Part shown: positions 1-11,100 of the stretch, one piece after another | How the letters are laid out: each line of letters starts with the position of its first letter | Position numbering within the stretch: position 1 is the stretch's first letter | Assembly (NCBI GenBank): GCA_964019425.1 | Contig: OZ025801.1 | Coordinates: 558,001 to 622,000, forward strand | DNA length: 64,000 bases | Source of the DNA: Flectonema sp. DT1601 | Lineage: Eukaryota; Euglenozoa; Diplonemea; Diplonemida; Diplonemidae | Direction of reading: 5' to 3' | Notes under the pieces: model-generated | Database searches by the model: none | Seen by the model: only the letters and a program-made list of their open reading frames with translations | What the model was told of the DNA's origin: nothing | Made by a program: the position numbers and the translations under genes

Positions 1-1000
1 TTTGGCTGTTGGTTGTCATCACTTCGAAAGATGATTTTTTTTTAAAAAAAAAGAAATTGTGTAGCCGTTTTTTTCAAAAACTGAGTTGTTTGACAGATAC
101 GATAATACTACCAATTTTTTTGGATATAAAGCGTGATCTCATTCAATTTTGTGTAAACGTTTTTATCACAAGTACGAAATGGGGTGGTTGTTGATCTAAT
201 TAATGAAGATAAATAAAAATAAAAAAAAAGTGACCTTTTTTTTTTTTATTGTTTTTTTCTTCCCCTTGAGAGAGAGAGAGAGAGAGAGGGTCATTCCTGA
301 CCTTACGGCTACCCCTCACAGCAACAGATGAATAATTATTTTGATTAAATATTGCTATTTTTCTATTTTATCCAAAAAAAAAAAAAAAATATATAATAGT
401 TTGATCTTACTTGTGTAAATTTTATCACAAGTACCAGACGACGAAGATAACAGTATTCTAATTTTTTTTTTTTTTTTGAATTTGTTTTGTTTTGTTTTTT
501 TTGTTGTCTTTTTTTTCGCTGTCACAAGTCCTAGACTCTTGTCCGATGTACTTTGACCCTAAAGCGAAGTATTCTAATTTTAAAAAAAGGGTTCGATCGA
601 CGAGATTATGTTTAGATAATTTAGTTTTGCCTTTTAAAACTATCACAGGCTGGCCGCGTCACTACACTGGTTGACCTTGACGCAAGCAAATTCAAGTAGC
701 GTGCACGTTCCCTGTTTTCATCCTTAAAAAAATAAGACAACTACCTTCAAGGTGTTGCACATTTTATAAGGAGACCAATAGGTAAGCTCTATAGAACTTG
801 AAACGCTTTTTTTTCTTTTTTTTTTTTTCTTTTTTTTTTTTGATCTATAGAAATGAGTACAGAGTAGAAAAGGATAATAAAAAACAATAATTGGAAGAAT
901 CAAAAAGTACAGCAATCAATTTCTTTTTTTTTCTTTCTTTTTTTTCTTTTTTTCCACAAAATGATAAAAAAAAAAGGGATGGGTGTTATCACAAGTAAAT
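1..1000. other. AT-rich intergenic DNA, no supported gene
   Basis: The stretch is dominated by A and T homopolymer runs and contains a (GA)n microsatellite at about 269-288. Short open frames exist on both strands, but they run through homopolymers and match nothing I recognise. A plus-strand frame near 530-674 looks slightly coding-like but has no start context or partner exon, so it is not called. Confidence 0.6.
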
Positions 1001-1150
1001 CCATTCAGAATAGCCTTATACTTCGCTGAACGCAGACAAAAGTCCTGTCGCACGGGGAAAATAAATCATGACCATAAGAAATACCGGCTTTTCAATCTGA
1101 ATAGTTTTTTTTCTCCGAACACGTCGGTTCAAAAAAAAAAAAAAAAAAAA
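1001..1150 (+). repeat. Family A short interspersed repeat, copy 1
   Basis: This copy of a ~130-bp dispersed repeat begins with an arm close to CCATTCAGATT and carries the internal block CCTGTCGCACGGGGAAA. It then has the opposing arm AATCTGAATAG, a C/T-rich spacer, a degenerate CCGAC..GTCGG hairpin and a poly-A tail. The family is defined by copies at 1.0, 2.8, 6.4, 40.2, 47.8 and 58.5 kb, plus a diverged subfamily at 32.9, 46.7 and 47.9 kb. Confidence 0.85.
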
Positions 1151-1167
1151 GTTCAGACAATTCATCA

Positions 1168-1210
1168 TGATTGAAACAATGTAAGATAAGGAAGTCCAAT
1201 ACATTGCATA
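1168..1210 (+). repeat. Family D repeat, short fragment
   Basis: The block reading ATTGAAACAATGTAAGATA.. to ..GTCCAATACATTGCATAC matches 1409-1456 and, more weakly, the copy near 46,970. Only the left part of the family D unit is present. Confidence 0.6.
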
Positions 1211-1403
1211 CCTAGTATTAATAATTATCAGTCAATCAAAAAAAAGCAAAAAATCGTAGGACAACAAACAAGTTGGTTTCGGGCTAAGATTAAAAACAAT
1301 CTTTCTTCGGACCATTCCCCTTACCCAGCCCCTTCAGCGAAGAAAGTAAGGGGGACACTGCGGTGTCAGGCCTGTCCTACTCATCGCGTTTGCCCTTCTC
1401 AGC

Positions 1404-1534
1404 CTAATTGAAACAATGTTAAGATAGATAGATAAGGAAGTCCAATACATTACATACTGTGCATCGCTGATACAGCAAACTAAAGAGCATCGGGTTAACT
1501 CCCTAGAGCTGCGAGGCAACTGCAACGTAATTAG
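1404..1534 (+). repeat. Family D repeat, copy 1
   Basis: This repeat shares with 46,966-47,068 a nearly identical ~42-nt core at 1469-1510 (GATACAGCAAACTAAAGAGC onward). The flanks diverge. The minus strand is open across both copies and the two translations are alike, which is what closely related repeats give by default. I do not call a protein. Confidence 0.7.
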
Positions 1535-1932
1535 ACCCCCAAATCTTATTAGGATTGTTTTATTATAGCTTCGGCTGACGGGGCATAATGAACTATCGTC
1601 AGCTTTCAATAATATTTAAATGTACTAACCCAAAAATTTATAAAAATAAATAAAAAAAAGGGTTATGGTCCAAAATACACCAAAAAAAAGCCAACAAAAA
1701 GTGGCCCAAAATACACTAAACCTGTGACCTGGGGCTCCGGCTCTGACTGTGCACCCTGGGGTCCAACCAAAAATAATAAAATTTATTCCGCGAAGCAGCT
1801 GTGTATATCAGAGGAATGCTTACGAGGTTTTCAGTCATCATCCGATAACGCGATTGACATTTGATGTTTTTTGCTAGTTTTATAAATAATCAAGTCGATC
1901 AAAGAACCGTAATGACTTCAATTAAAACTAAA
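1535..1932. other. Intergenic DNA, nothing recognised
   Basis: There is no gene or recognisable repeat here. Base composition is more even than in the flanks, with stop codons in all frames. Confidence 0.5.
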
Positions 1933-2118
1933 TTTTTTTTTTTTTTTTGCATTTAACAAGTATTGTAAGAACGAAAAAGAATGTTGGGCAGCACACATAA
2001 ACCTCCTTTAGCTTTTTCAGTTTAAGTCGGTTCACGGTTTCGTGACACAAACAAAAAAATCACAGTTGTTATATTATTATTTTCTGTATAGTTGAAGATA
2101 AAGCCAATTCTTTTTTTT
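1933..2118 (-). repeat. Family B dispersed repeat, copy 1
   Basis: A T-run is followed by GCATTTAACAAGTATTGTAAG, a central AACCTCCTTTAGCTTTTTCAG block, a CGGTTCACGG block and a tail reading GATAAAGCCAATTC. The same unit is present inverted at 15,258-15,440 over its whole length, and shorter copies lie at 20,214-20,312 and 26,074-26,200. A poly-A tail on the minus strand suggests a retroposed element read in that direction. Confidence 0.85.
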
Positions 2119-2758
2119 CAGACCATTCCACTTACCCAGAAATGGTTTGTCAGTGCACGAATATGAAAGAATAAATATAACTTTTCGTCAGGTATTCTAT
2201 TTTAACTTTTTAGGAGGAAAAAAAAATCAAAAAAATATACGTTTTTCTCCAAAAACCTGAGACATTTACATTTTTTTTTTTTTTTAAAAAAAAAAAACAA
2301 GGGGGTTTTCTAAATAAGTCCGTCAATTCGAAAAACGACTAGACGAAAATTGTATAAAGAATTTCAGTCATATAAAAAAAAAAAAAAAAAAAAATCCTTG
2401 ACACCTATCACTGATGATATACTGAGTATTTTTGTGACGTCATCACAATAAAAAAAAAATAAATAAAATAAATCGTAATTAAAACCAAACCCAATACCAA
2501 TACCAATAGTTATAAAGGTTTCTAGTAACACTATCACCACCAGTCAGCTATTTCTGGCTACGTAGCAAAGCTATAAATTGACGTTCCACCTGTACTTGAT
2601 TTTCTTACCCACGTTTTTCGTTTATCTTTCATTGGCGATGCTTGAGGTGAAGCTAGAGGTAGCGGCTGGTTTTTTTTTTTTTTTTTTTTTTTTTTTCCCC
2701 CTATATTATTAGTATAACTCATTAAAAAAAAAAACACACAAACAACACTAACCAGCGT
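2119..2758. other. Intergenic DNA downstream of PLC; possible terminal PLC exon unresolved
   Basis: The region is poly-A/T-rich. On the minus strand a frame stays open from the acceptor-like TTCTCTTAG at 2759 through an A27 run to a TAG near 2565, with a plausible C-terminal string ending SSTGGTSIYSFAT. Because it crosses a 27-nt homopolymer whose length cannot be trusted, I do not call it as the last exon. Confidence 0.35.
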
Positions 2759-2931
2759 CTAAGAGAACAAATTAAAAAAAAACCATTCAGATTAACCTTA
2801 TATTTCGTTGAACGCAGCAGACAAAATCTTGTCGCACGGGGAAAAAAAATCATGACCATAAGAAATAATCGGTTTTCAATCTGAATAGTTTCTTCTCCGA
2901 CTACGTCGGTACAAAAAAAAAAAATACACAC
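2759..2931 (-). other. Candidate terminal intron of the PLC gene, filled by family A
   Basis: PLC coding similarity stops at Glu1009, directly before a GTGTGT donor, and a T-rich tract ending in TTCTCTTAG lies 173 nt downstream. About 140 of the 173 nt are a family A repeat (2783-2924) in antisense, so its poly-A tail supplies the T-run just after the donor. The acceptor is inferred, because the exon after it is not securely identified. Confidence 0.5.
2783..2924 (+). repeat. Family A short interspersed repeat, copy 2
   Basis: Full-length copy with both inverted arms, the CCGACTACGTCGG palindrome and a poly-A tail. It lies within the proposed last intron of the PLC gene, antisense to transcription. 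Confidence 0.9.
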
Positions 2932-5900
2932 CTCTTGGAAAACTTTAATATCACAAAGTAAGTAACTTCCTCTAATTGTTCGGCTGTGAGCATCACGAAG
3001 AGGGCAGCTACGAATGCCAGATCGCATGCATGATAACGGGACTGATGTCTCACACACGAAAGATTCATTTTTTTTATTAAGTACTCGAAGAGTCACAATA
3101 GCGATCTCAGGGACTTTACTTTGAAGAATTAGAACCTCATTCCAAGTTGGATTAAAACCGTTTGAGTGAACAGACGCTGTTTTAATCGGATTTTTAGACG
3201 TGTCGTCACCAGGAACACTGGAGATCATCGCCTCAACGTACGGGTCAATCGTTCTCGCTGATTTTGGTAAGTTGCCTCCCTTTATAACTTTTATATGAAT
3301 TGTTGTAGTTCCAGTGTCTTGGTATGAGGCTCCAATAGCACGAAGCCATGGAGGCTTTAATATGTATCCACTGGAACCGTTGTCTTCAAATTTCACCTGA
3401 TTCAACCGTGTAGAGTAGTCTGGAGTTTGAAGGTTCAATGCAACAAATTGACTACCGCCAGCCCAGTATAGTTGTGGGTCAAAATTTGATGAATCGACTC
3501 TTGTTGCTCGGGGATATATTCTCGTACAGCAGATTTTATTGAGTTCTGCAAAGGGAACTCCCATTAACTCGTCAGCTTTACGTTCTTGAAGACTGATACA
3601 TTCATAAGGCTTTGCGTTAGGGATATGAATGGATGGATTGCCGTGATTAAGTTTATTAGCCATCAAATAAACACATCCACTCAGTGATGGAGCAACTGTT
3701 TTCTGAACAACAACAACGGGACCGTCACTACCTTCATTATCGCTTTCCGTGTTAACAAAAGCTGATACGTCATCCCCACCCCCAAGAAAGGTCGGAGATA
3801 AATACTGGATGCTAGTCTTTCTTGTAGTATTCATTCCTGTGCTTGGATTCATCATAGCAGCCTTAACTAGGATTCGTCCTCGTAATGCTTCAGGAGTGAA
3901 GGAAGGGTCGTTTAACTGAATTCCTGAATAAGCAATTGGTTCGTGTAGTTTGTTTCCAAATATATTTTTCATAACCCTCGCCATAATATCTTGTTGTGGT
4001 AACGAAGCGTGCACCTCTAGCGACAGTATCACAGGGTATGGTGATACAACAAATGCGTATTGATTTATAGTTTTTATAACTTCTGTAAAACTTATTTTCG
4101 TAGTCTTGGTATGGCCGTGAGTCACTATCGGTTCTTCCCTTCCATCCCAAATATCAATTTCTAGACAACGACACCCTCTAAGCAAGGCATACTTATACAT
4201 TAACGGACTGCTCTCACTTGTTAGTTGATCTCCAGAGAGATATGTGTTGTGAGAAGATGAGATGAAATAATTTGTTAGAGGTTTAGTCATATCTTGGTAA
4301 ACAGCTCCCTTCTTGTGATCAAACCAACTGTTTGCTGGAGAGCAAATATAACGTGAGAATTCAGGTAAGGAAAGAGACTGTGAATTCAGACCTGCTCCCC
4401 AGTCTTGAACTACTGCCTCAATCTGAGCAGTCGTAACATAATCACCTTGACGTGTTGAGTATCTATGTAATTGTGAACTTGTCATAACGTCTTGTCCACT
4501 TGTGATTGCATTAAAAATAGGTTTAATCGCAGAATCATCAAAAAGGTTTTCATAGAAATTTGTAAACTGCCTAAACCCTAACATCCCGTCATCATCCGCA
4601 TTTGCGTTGTATAAGTCTTTCAGTTCTGAATTAGTCATTGAGATGTTAAGTGGTCTGGTCATTTGTTTTATATTCGCGAGGCTTAGTCTTCCACATGAAT
4701 CTTTATCACATATAAAAAACAATTCAATAAGTCGAATTGCGTGATGTGCTGCAGCTAAAATAGTAGGTTCTTTCGAAAAATGTTTACTACGAAGATCTTC
4801 AACCACATCCATCATTGGTGAACACCACACTGGAATGCTTCTTGCAAGCACGTCGAATCGATGCCAAGCAGGCATGTCGTAGAGTGTTCCTATAGCTGCC
4901 TGAACTCGTATAGCAAGACCTTTCATTTGGTATACCTCCATGTTTGGTCGGAGTAGAAATGAAAAAACTTCTTTGACTTTAACGATTAATTTCACAACGA
5001 CAGGTGTCATTGGAACAGGTGAATACTGCACATCAATACTCGCTGTTTGAGACATTTCACTGAAGATATCAATATTTCCTTTTGACCTTCGACAACAACA
5101 TAAAAAACTTTTTAAAGTCTGAATCACTCCTCCTCCCCTCCAAAGAGCAGATGAGGGGATGTAATGCTGTTGATTTATACTGATAGTGTTTCTTAATCCA
5201 GCTGTGGTGTTGGAAAGGACACCTGAATTGTCAGCTTCTTGTATATCCTTGATTGTTCCAACAGGAACTTTAATCTTCTCAGCAGCTACAATGTAAGTAT
5301 CACCCTGTCGTATGTCACCCAGTAGTGTTCTCGCAAACGAACTGTCAGTCGGATGCGATGTCTCAGATGACGTACTTTCATTGTATAAGTTTGAAATATC
5401 ACCGTCATCTGAGCATTCCTCTGAAAAGCATTGAGCATCCCTGTCTAAAACTGCTTGAACAGCATCTTCCAGAACATGAGATGATAAACTAGTTTTATAT
5501 GAAGGTAATTGAAATGCTTTTTGACCAGGTCTTGGTGAAGTCTTACTTGGATTAGAAGTAAACAGAGTTGGGTGAACACTCAATGGGTTACTTGAATTCC
5601 TTCTCGGAGGAGACAATGACAATGGTTGAGGTGCAGAAGTTGAGAATGTTCGTTGCTCAAGCGGATGCGAAGACCGACGTTGCAAACCATCAAATAAAAG
5701 AGGTGGAGCTAGTCGTGGCATACAAACAGGTGCTGTAGCCAACCTACAAACAGGTGACAACACTTCTGGTGAACTGTCACTCGACGACGGAACCTCTAAC
5801 GGTGTTGGGGTCACATACTGAAGTAGTGATTCCAAAGTTGCTAATGGAGGAGAAGATATTCCATCTAGTCTTCCCTTTTTTGATTTAAAATTTATTTTCT

Positions 5901-5958
5901 CAGGTATAAATAATAATGGTTCACTCAGAGCTAGAATTGGTTTATTGTTCTCCGGCAT
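2932..5958 (-). CDS. Phosphoinositide-specific phospholipase C (EF-hand, X, Y, C2)
   Basis: The protein hydrolyses PIP2 to IP3 and diacylglycerol at membranes. The first ~280 residues are Ser/Pro-rich and low complexity. SFLCCCRRSKG near 285-295 is a likely palmitoylation patch. EF-hand-like sequence spans about 405-530. The X domain carries the two catalytic His, in SSHNTYL (about 567) and VTHGHT (about 616), with EIDIWDG between them. The Y domain has DPQLYWAGGSQFVALN near 830. A C2 domain runs from about 886 to 1009. This is the PLC-delta layout with a much longer N-terminus and no clear PH domain. The start is the first Met after CCCCCCCAG, which sits 10 nt upstream. The frame stays open ~69 more codons into a repeat-filled intron, so the true C-terminus lies in an unresolved last exon. 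The family call is firm. Confidence 0.93.
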
Positions 5959-6370
5959 ATCATTCTCTGGGGGGGTTTTCTGTATGGTTTTTTTTTAAAG
6001 GGAAAAAAATAATAATTCATACGAACAGTAAAAACATGTCAATTAGTAGGTTTCCCCCGTTCATAGAGAGATAAAGAAATAAGACAACCGCCGAAGAAAA
6101 AAAAGAAGAAAAAAAAAAAGAGACTGTCACAAGATTGTGGTGTTTATTTTTATTTTTCTTTCTTTTGCTTTTTTTTTTTTTTTTTCCGCATTACAAGTAG
6201 TATAGATAGTGTGCACAATTATTTTCTCGTTTTGACAATCAAATTCGCTAATATAAAAAATAAATTAAAAAATAATCAAAAAAAAAAAAGAATATAAAGA
6301 AATAAATATATAACGATAAACCATGGTTTTAGCACCCAATTTAAAAAATATAGGCTCAATACATCCTTTC
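5959..6370. other. Intergenic DNA upstream of PLC
   Basis: AT-rich with A and T runs and no supported gene. A tract of seven C followed by AG lies immediately 5' of the PLC start on the minus strand and resembles a splice acceptor. Confidence 0.5.
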
Positions 6371-6937
6371 TTTTTTTTTTTTTTTTTTTGTACCGACATA
6401 AGTCGGAGAAGAAACTACTCAGATTGAAAGCCGTTATTTCTTGTGGTCATGACATATTTCCCCGTGCGACAGGATTCTGTCCGCGTTCAGCAAAAGAAAA
6501 CTGTGTCTGGCATAAACCCCAACACTGTACTTCATTTGTCGGCTGCAGCAGGACGTGGGCCGCGAGTGCGAGGCCTCGAGGCGGCACAACGTCGGCTGAT
6601 TCAGTTTCGGAACAGTTGCACGTGGCGATGAGTGTTCTGTTGTCGTGGGATCTGGACATTATTTATTGAGTCGAGAGGCAGAGGTCTCGGACCGAGGGTT
6701 CAATCTCAACTCCACTGCGCTCGAGTACGTGAAATGGTCGCAAGCAGCACTGAGAAGCACATGATCGTAAAAGGCCAGATGCTGACTGAATACGTGAGAG
6801 GGCTAAAAAGAACCGGCGCGCTCCCACCGTTGCCAGGCGGTTCCAGTGGTGGAAGCGCGCCAGGTGGTACGCGCTTCAGACTGCGATGACCTTCCAATGT
6901 GCCTGTGTTCAACGAATTATATAGCTATTCCGTATGG
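6371..6937 (-). repeat. Family A repeat, copy 3, interrupted by a 417-bp segment
   Basis: This is the only minus-oriented family A copy in the window. Reading on the plus strand, it runs from the T-run and GTACCGAC through CAGGATTCTGTCCGCGTTCA, is interrupted, and resumes with GTTCAACGAATTATATAG to a diverged left arm. The two halves match the uninterrupted copies at 2.8 and 47.8 kb. Confidence 0.75.
6490..6906. mobile_element. GC-rich 417-bp segment inserted in family A
   Basis: The segment is bounded by GTTCA on both sides (6485-6489 and 6907-6911), as a 5-bp target duplication would be. It is far more GC-rich than anything nearby, has no long coding frame, and carries a B-box-like GGGTTCAATCTC near 6696. 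Ends are not TIR-like. It could be a SINE or another non-autonomous insertion. Alternatively, the short family A copies could be deletion forms of a longer parent. Confidence 0.5.
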
Positions 6938-7815
6938 TTTTTTATTTTCGTTTTTGCAACCAGAAAACTAAATCCCTGTTATTTGTGCCTAAGGAACTCA
7001 TACTACTGATATAAAACTTCGTACGCAACAGTGACAGGATAGGGGAAAGTAGAAATGCGACAACCAAAGTGATCATTTTTGGTGAATCCACAATCACTTT
7101 GGTGGGGGCATTGTTCCACTTTTCCAGCCCAGTCAACATTACACCGATATATCCGATTGGTCATTTTAATCCAACGTTGCTTGAAAATTATTACTTCACA
7201 ATTAGTTTGATACAAAAAAAAGAACGAAAAAAAAAAAAAAAAAAAGGAATCAACTATCACCTTCTGAGCAAAATATTTTTTTTTATGAGCGACAACCATG
7301 GCAATAATAACTGTGAGTAAATTGTAAAGATCGTACTTTCATTTCGCAGCTATTAGAAAAGGTACTCGGCCTAGTGGAGTGTACAATGAGACAGAAAAAA
7401 ACACCTGCCGTCATTAGAAATTATGTTCTTAATGTAAGAAACAAGACCACCAATTATCGAGAGAAAAATACGTCGTGGTTGATTGCGAAAAAAGAAAATT
7501 AAAATAAAATAATCCATCCACGCTTCGAGTTATCGCTTAGATACGTCTAAAGTGTTTTTTTTTTTTTTTTTTTTTTGTTTGTTTCTTAAAAAAAAAAAAA
7601 ACAAAAAAAAAACACGCGCGATTATTAACAGAACAATTGAACTAAACTTAGATTGCCTTTACTCACTTAAGTTATTTCACAGAAAAAAGAGAAAAAAAAA
7701 AAAAGGAAAGTGAAGAAGGCACCCTTCCCAATCGTCATTGGAAGCAATGGGGAGGGACGGACGTACGTATTCTATCATATAAAAAAAATATGAAAAAACA
7801 ATCGCATAGAAACAA
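6938..7815. other. Intergenic DNA, nothing recognised
   Basis: No gene could be supported. The string AATCCAACGTTGCT near 7,170 recurs at about 47,417, hinting at another diverged repeat. Several A/T runs are present. Confidence 0.5.
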
Positions 7816-8154
7816 TTAAAAACAAATTATTTATTATTATTTATTTATTTATTTACGAAGCCTAGGAAGCCAAAAGCCAGGAAAAGCTCACAGAGTAACA
7901 GTTATATCGCTACCAGCAACCGTGAGACTCTCACAGACGATAAGAGACGTAGAATAACCTGGAACAAATGACTACCTAAACCCACCGTCCACGCGAGCAG
8001 ACAGTGTTAGAGACGGCTGATAACGCCAATTTTCGCCAAAGAGAGGGAGAACACGCCACATTAGATCAGAAAATAAGAAATAAAGTAATGATAAGTAATA
8101 GAAATGATACTAATAAATAAAATAAGAAATTACACTAGAGGAAAGAGACGTTCA

Positions 8155-11100
8155 TTATCTACCTCGGGGATTACTTCGCAGGAGGCGACTTAGGCGAGAG
8201 AGGAACTTAGAAAGCTTGGATTCCGACCAGCTAGGATTGACCAGCACATTAACCATAGAAAGGTCATCAATAACAACATTTAAATCGGTAGCTTTATAAG
8301 CGTTATCAATAAGTTCCATAACATATTTCTTCACATCAGAACCCAGTAGCGAGAAACTTGTCTTCCTTTCGATGTGTGTGATTAGTTTCTTCCTCACAAA
8401 AATACCCTGAAGCGGAAACTTCAACAACAACGGATTGTCAGATAACTCTTTAAGATGATTATCAAGCTTGCTGATCAATAACAACGTGAAAGGCTGCCAT
8501 TCGGTTCGAAAGAACATATCCAGAGATAGCTCATCATCAGGTGTCGGAAATCTCATGGTTTGCTTTACCAATTCCCTGGTCTCAACGCATTCAAGCAGCA
8601 GATGCTCAGTTGAGGTATCCTGAAAGCCACAGAACAGACAACATTTAAAGCCCGCGGTGACCCTCGGTAGCTTTACAAGCCTATGGTGAGAGGTTCGCAG
8701 ACGAGACAATTCTACCTCCTGCCCCCTAGTGAGACAGGGAAGGAAACGCTGAGGGCCAGATCCTAGAGTCGCTTTGCTGTATGAATGCGAAGAGTCCACA
8801 GTACCCATAGCCTTCCAATTTGCTTGTTTCTTAATACAACATTGAGCCATCCTGAAATCATACGGAGTTAGTTCAGGGTCAACTGATTGCAAGGCTGCCT
8901 TCTTTGCCAGTGTATCAGCCAGTTCATTCCCTGCAATGCCACAATGAGATGGGACATGCTGGAAAATCAACGGCCTATCAAGAAGCACTGAGCGTTCAAA
9001 AATCTCACAATTTGTTGATGATGACTGCCTGGATGGCCCCCTATGCAGGGAGGCAAGCGCCGACTGACAATCACTGAAAATATGAATCACGCCATGCGAA
9101 ACAACATGAAGATTCTCCTCTAGTAGTTCAAGGGCTGACAATAGTGCTAGTTGTTCTGCATTGTAAATCGTGAGGGACGGTTGGAACTTGGAGAGCTTCT
9201 CAATGACCTTGCCAGCAACTAGCAGAACAGCAGCCCCCCCACATAATAATCCCCGCTCCTCGTCATGGAAGACCGAGGCATCAGTGTAGACTTCAGCAAC
9301 ACACGGGGGCAGTTCATTGAGGGTCGTCATCGCCACAGCATACTTCTCCTCAGGTGTGTCAGTCTTGTCATAACCGCAGGACGTGTTTACAACCAAAGGA
9401 GGATGCTTCGACCACGGAGGGTACTGATGTGGCAGAACTTTCTGGGACCTAAGCTCTGACAGAGAAAATTCCGAGGAACAGGCTTCAACTCTAGTCTGCC
9501 ATGGTCTCTTCTTCTCACCACCGTTAAACAGCCTCCATGAAGGACATTCAGGTTGTCGCCTTAGCAAATCTTCATGAACTAGGGCAAGGAGCCTAGATAT
9601 CGTTTGTTGCAGCGGTGGAATTCGCGACTCAACTGTGAGCACCACATCCTTCGTCGAGAACGAGCAACCAGTGAGTCTTATCCGTAGATGACGCAAGCAC
9701 GCTTCGATCCGCTTGATCTGAGCATCAGACAAAAAGGGAGAAAAGGCCTTCAGTCCAAAGAACGCTCGAGATAACACTGCACCATCTACAAGCTGACGAA
9801 GGGTATCAGTTTTGACCTCATAGGCAGAGAACATTTTGAGTAAACCGCAACCAGCTCGAATTGTTTTCACAATCTTATCCACCTGTTCGTCGAAGCATAG
9901 CGAGTCATCAATGATAACTCCTAGGTATTTCGCGCTCCTGACACGTTTCAGCGGGATCGCTGCTTTCAGCCTGAACTCTTTGCTCTTACGAGCACAGGCC
10001 AGTCGGACAAAGTCAGAACGTCTCGTCACCGGGTAACCATCAATCTCCAGTGGCAGCAAAGCATCAGCGAGATCAAGAACTGCCCCTATTGATGGAGAAA
10101 GCTTCTCAGTGAGAGCACCGGCAGAGCCTGTAGGCATGTGTAACTCTTCAACAGACGATGGGAAGTAAAAGCGAGGTGCCCTACTCCATTCGACATCGGA
10201 GCCAGAGATGCGCTTACCAAAGGCAACGTACTCTGTTTTCTTCATGTTTACCTCCATCTTAGAGGAAACCATCCAACCTTCTATCTGAGAGATGACGGAC
10301 AGGCCCTTCGCTTCGATCCCATCTATCTTCTCATGTTGCAGAAACACGGCAAGATCATCAGCAAACAGAACACTGAGATCAGCATCACTTATTAGACCTG
10401 GCAGGGAGTCGACAAAGATCCGAAATAAGAGAGGACCAAGCACAGATCCTTGAGGGACCCCCTTCGTACACGATCTGGATCCATTATCTAATCCCAGAGA
10501 CAGACTCACATTTCTATCCGAAAGATAATTCGCAAGCCATTTAACATACGGAACCGGCAGGACAGCTACCAATCTATCAACGAGTATTTGATGATCCACG
10601 TTATCGAATGCCCCAGAGATATCAAAGAGGATGATCGCTCCATAACCATCATAGAGTTTCTGCACACCGGAAGCCGCATCCACCAATAGCGAGATGTTCT
10701 CTTCTACATTTCTGCCCGGCGTAAAACCAGACTGCCTAGGGTCCAACTTCCCCTCCAACAAATGTTCACATCGATTACCTACAAGCGACTCCAAGCACTT
10801 CGAAACAATTGACGTCAAAGAGATTGGTCTGTAAGAAGACGGAAGAAGCGGGTCACGATCCCCTCCCTTCGGAATTATTATCACCTTGGCCTTTTTCATG
10901 CAAGAGGGAAAGATACCCCTCCTGAAAGATAGCGAGGCGAGTCTAAGCAATAGTAGGAGCATACGGGGACCCAAGTTAAGCAGCATATTATTAGAAACAG
11001 AATCTAAACCAGACCCGTGGGAGGGAGTCAATGACTTCAGTACCGTGTATAACTCATGAATCGAAAAAGAACCACAGCTTGAGTCATCATAATCAGCAGG

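Noticed and set aside
492-674. Plus-strand exon ending ITGWPRHYTG
   Set aside because: Looks mildly coding and follows an AAG after a T-rich tract, but there is no start, family or partner exon, and it is opposite to all other genes.
1334-1609. Protein-coding interpretation of the family D copies (similar minus-strand translations at 1.4 and 47.0 kb)
   Set aside because: Similarity is explained by DNA-level repeat identity; frames are short and their ends differ.
6490-6906. Solo LTR explanation for the segment with a 5-bp flank duplication
   Set aside because: The ends are not TG...CA and no matching LTR-like sequence is present in the window.
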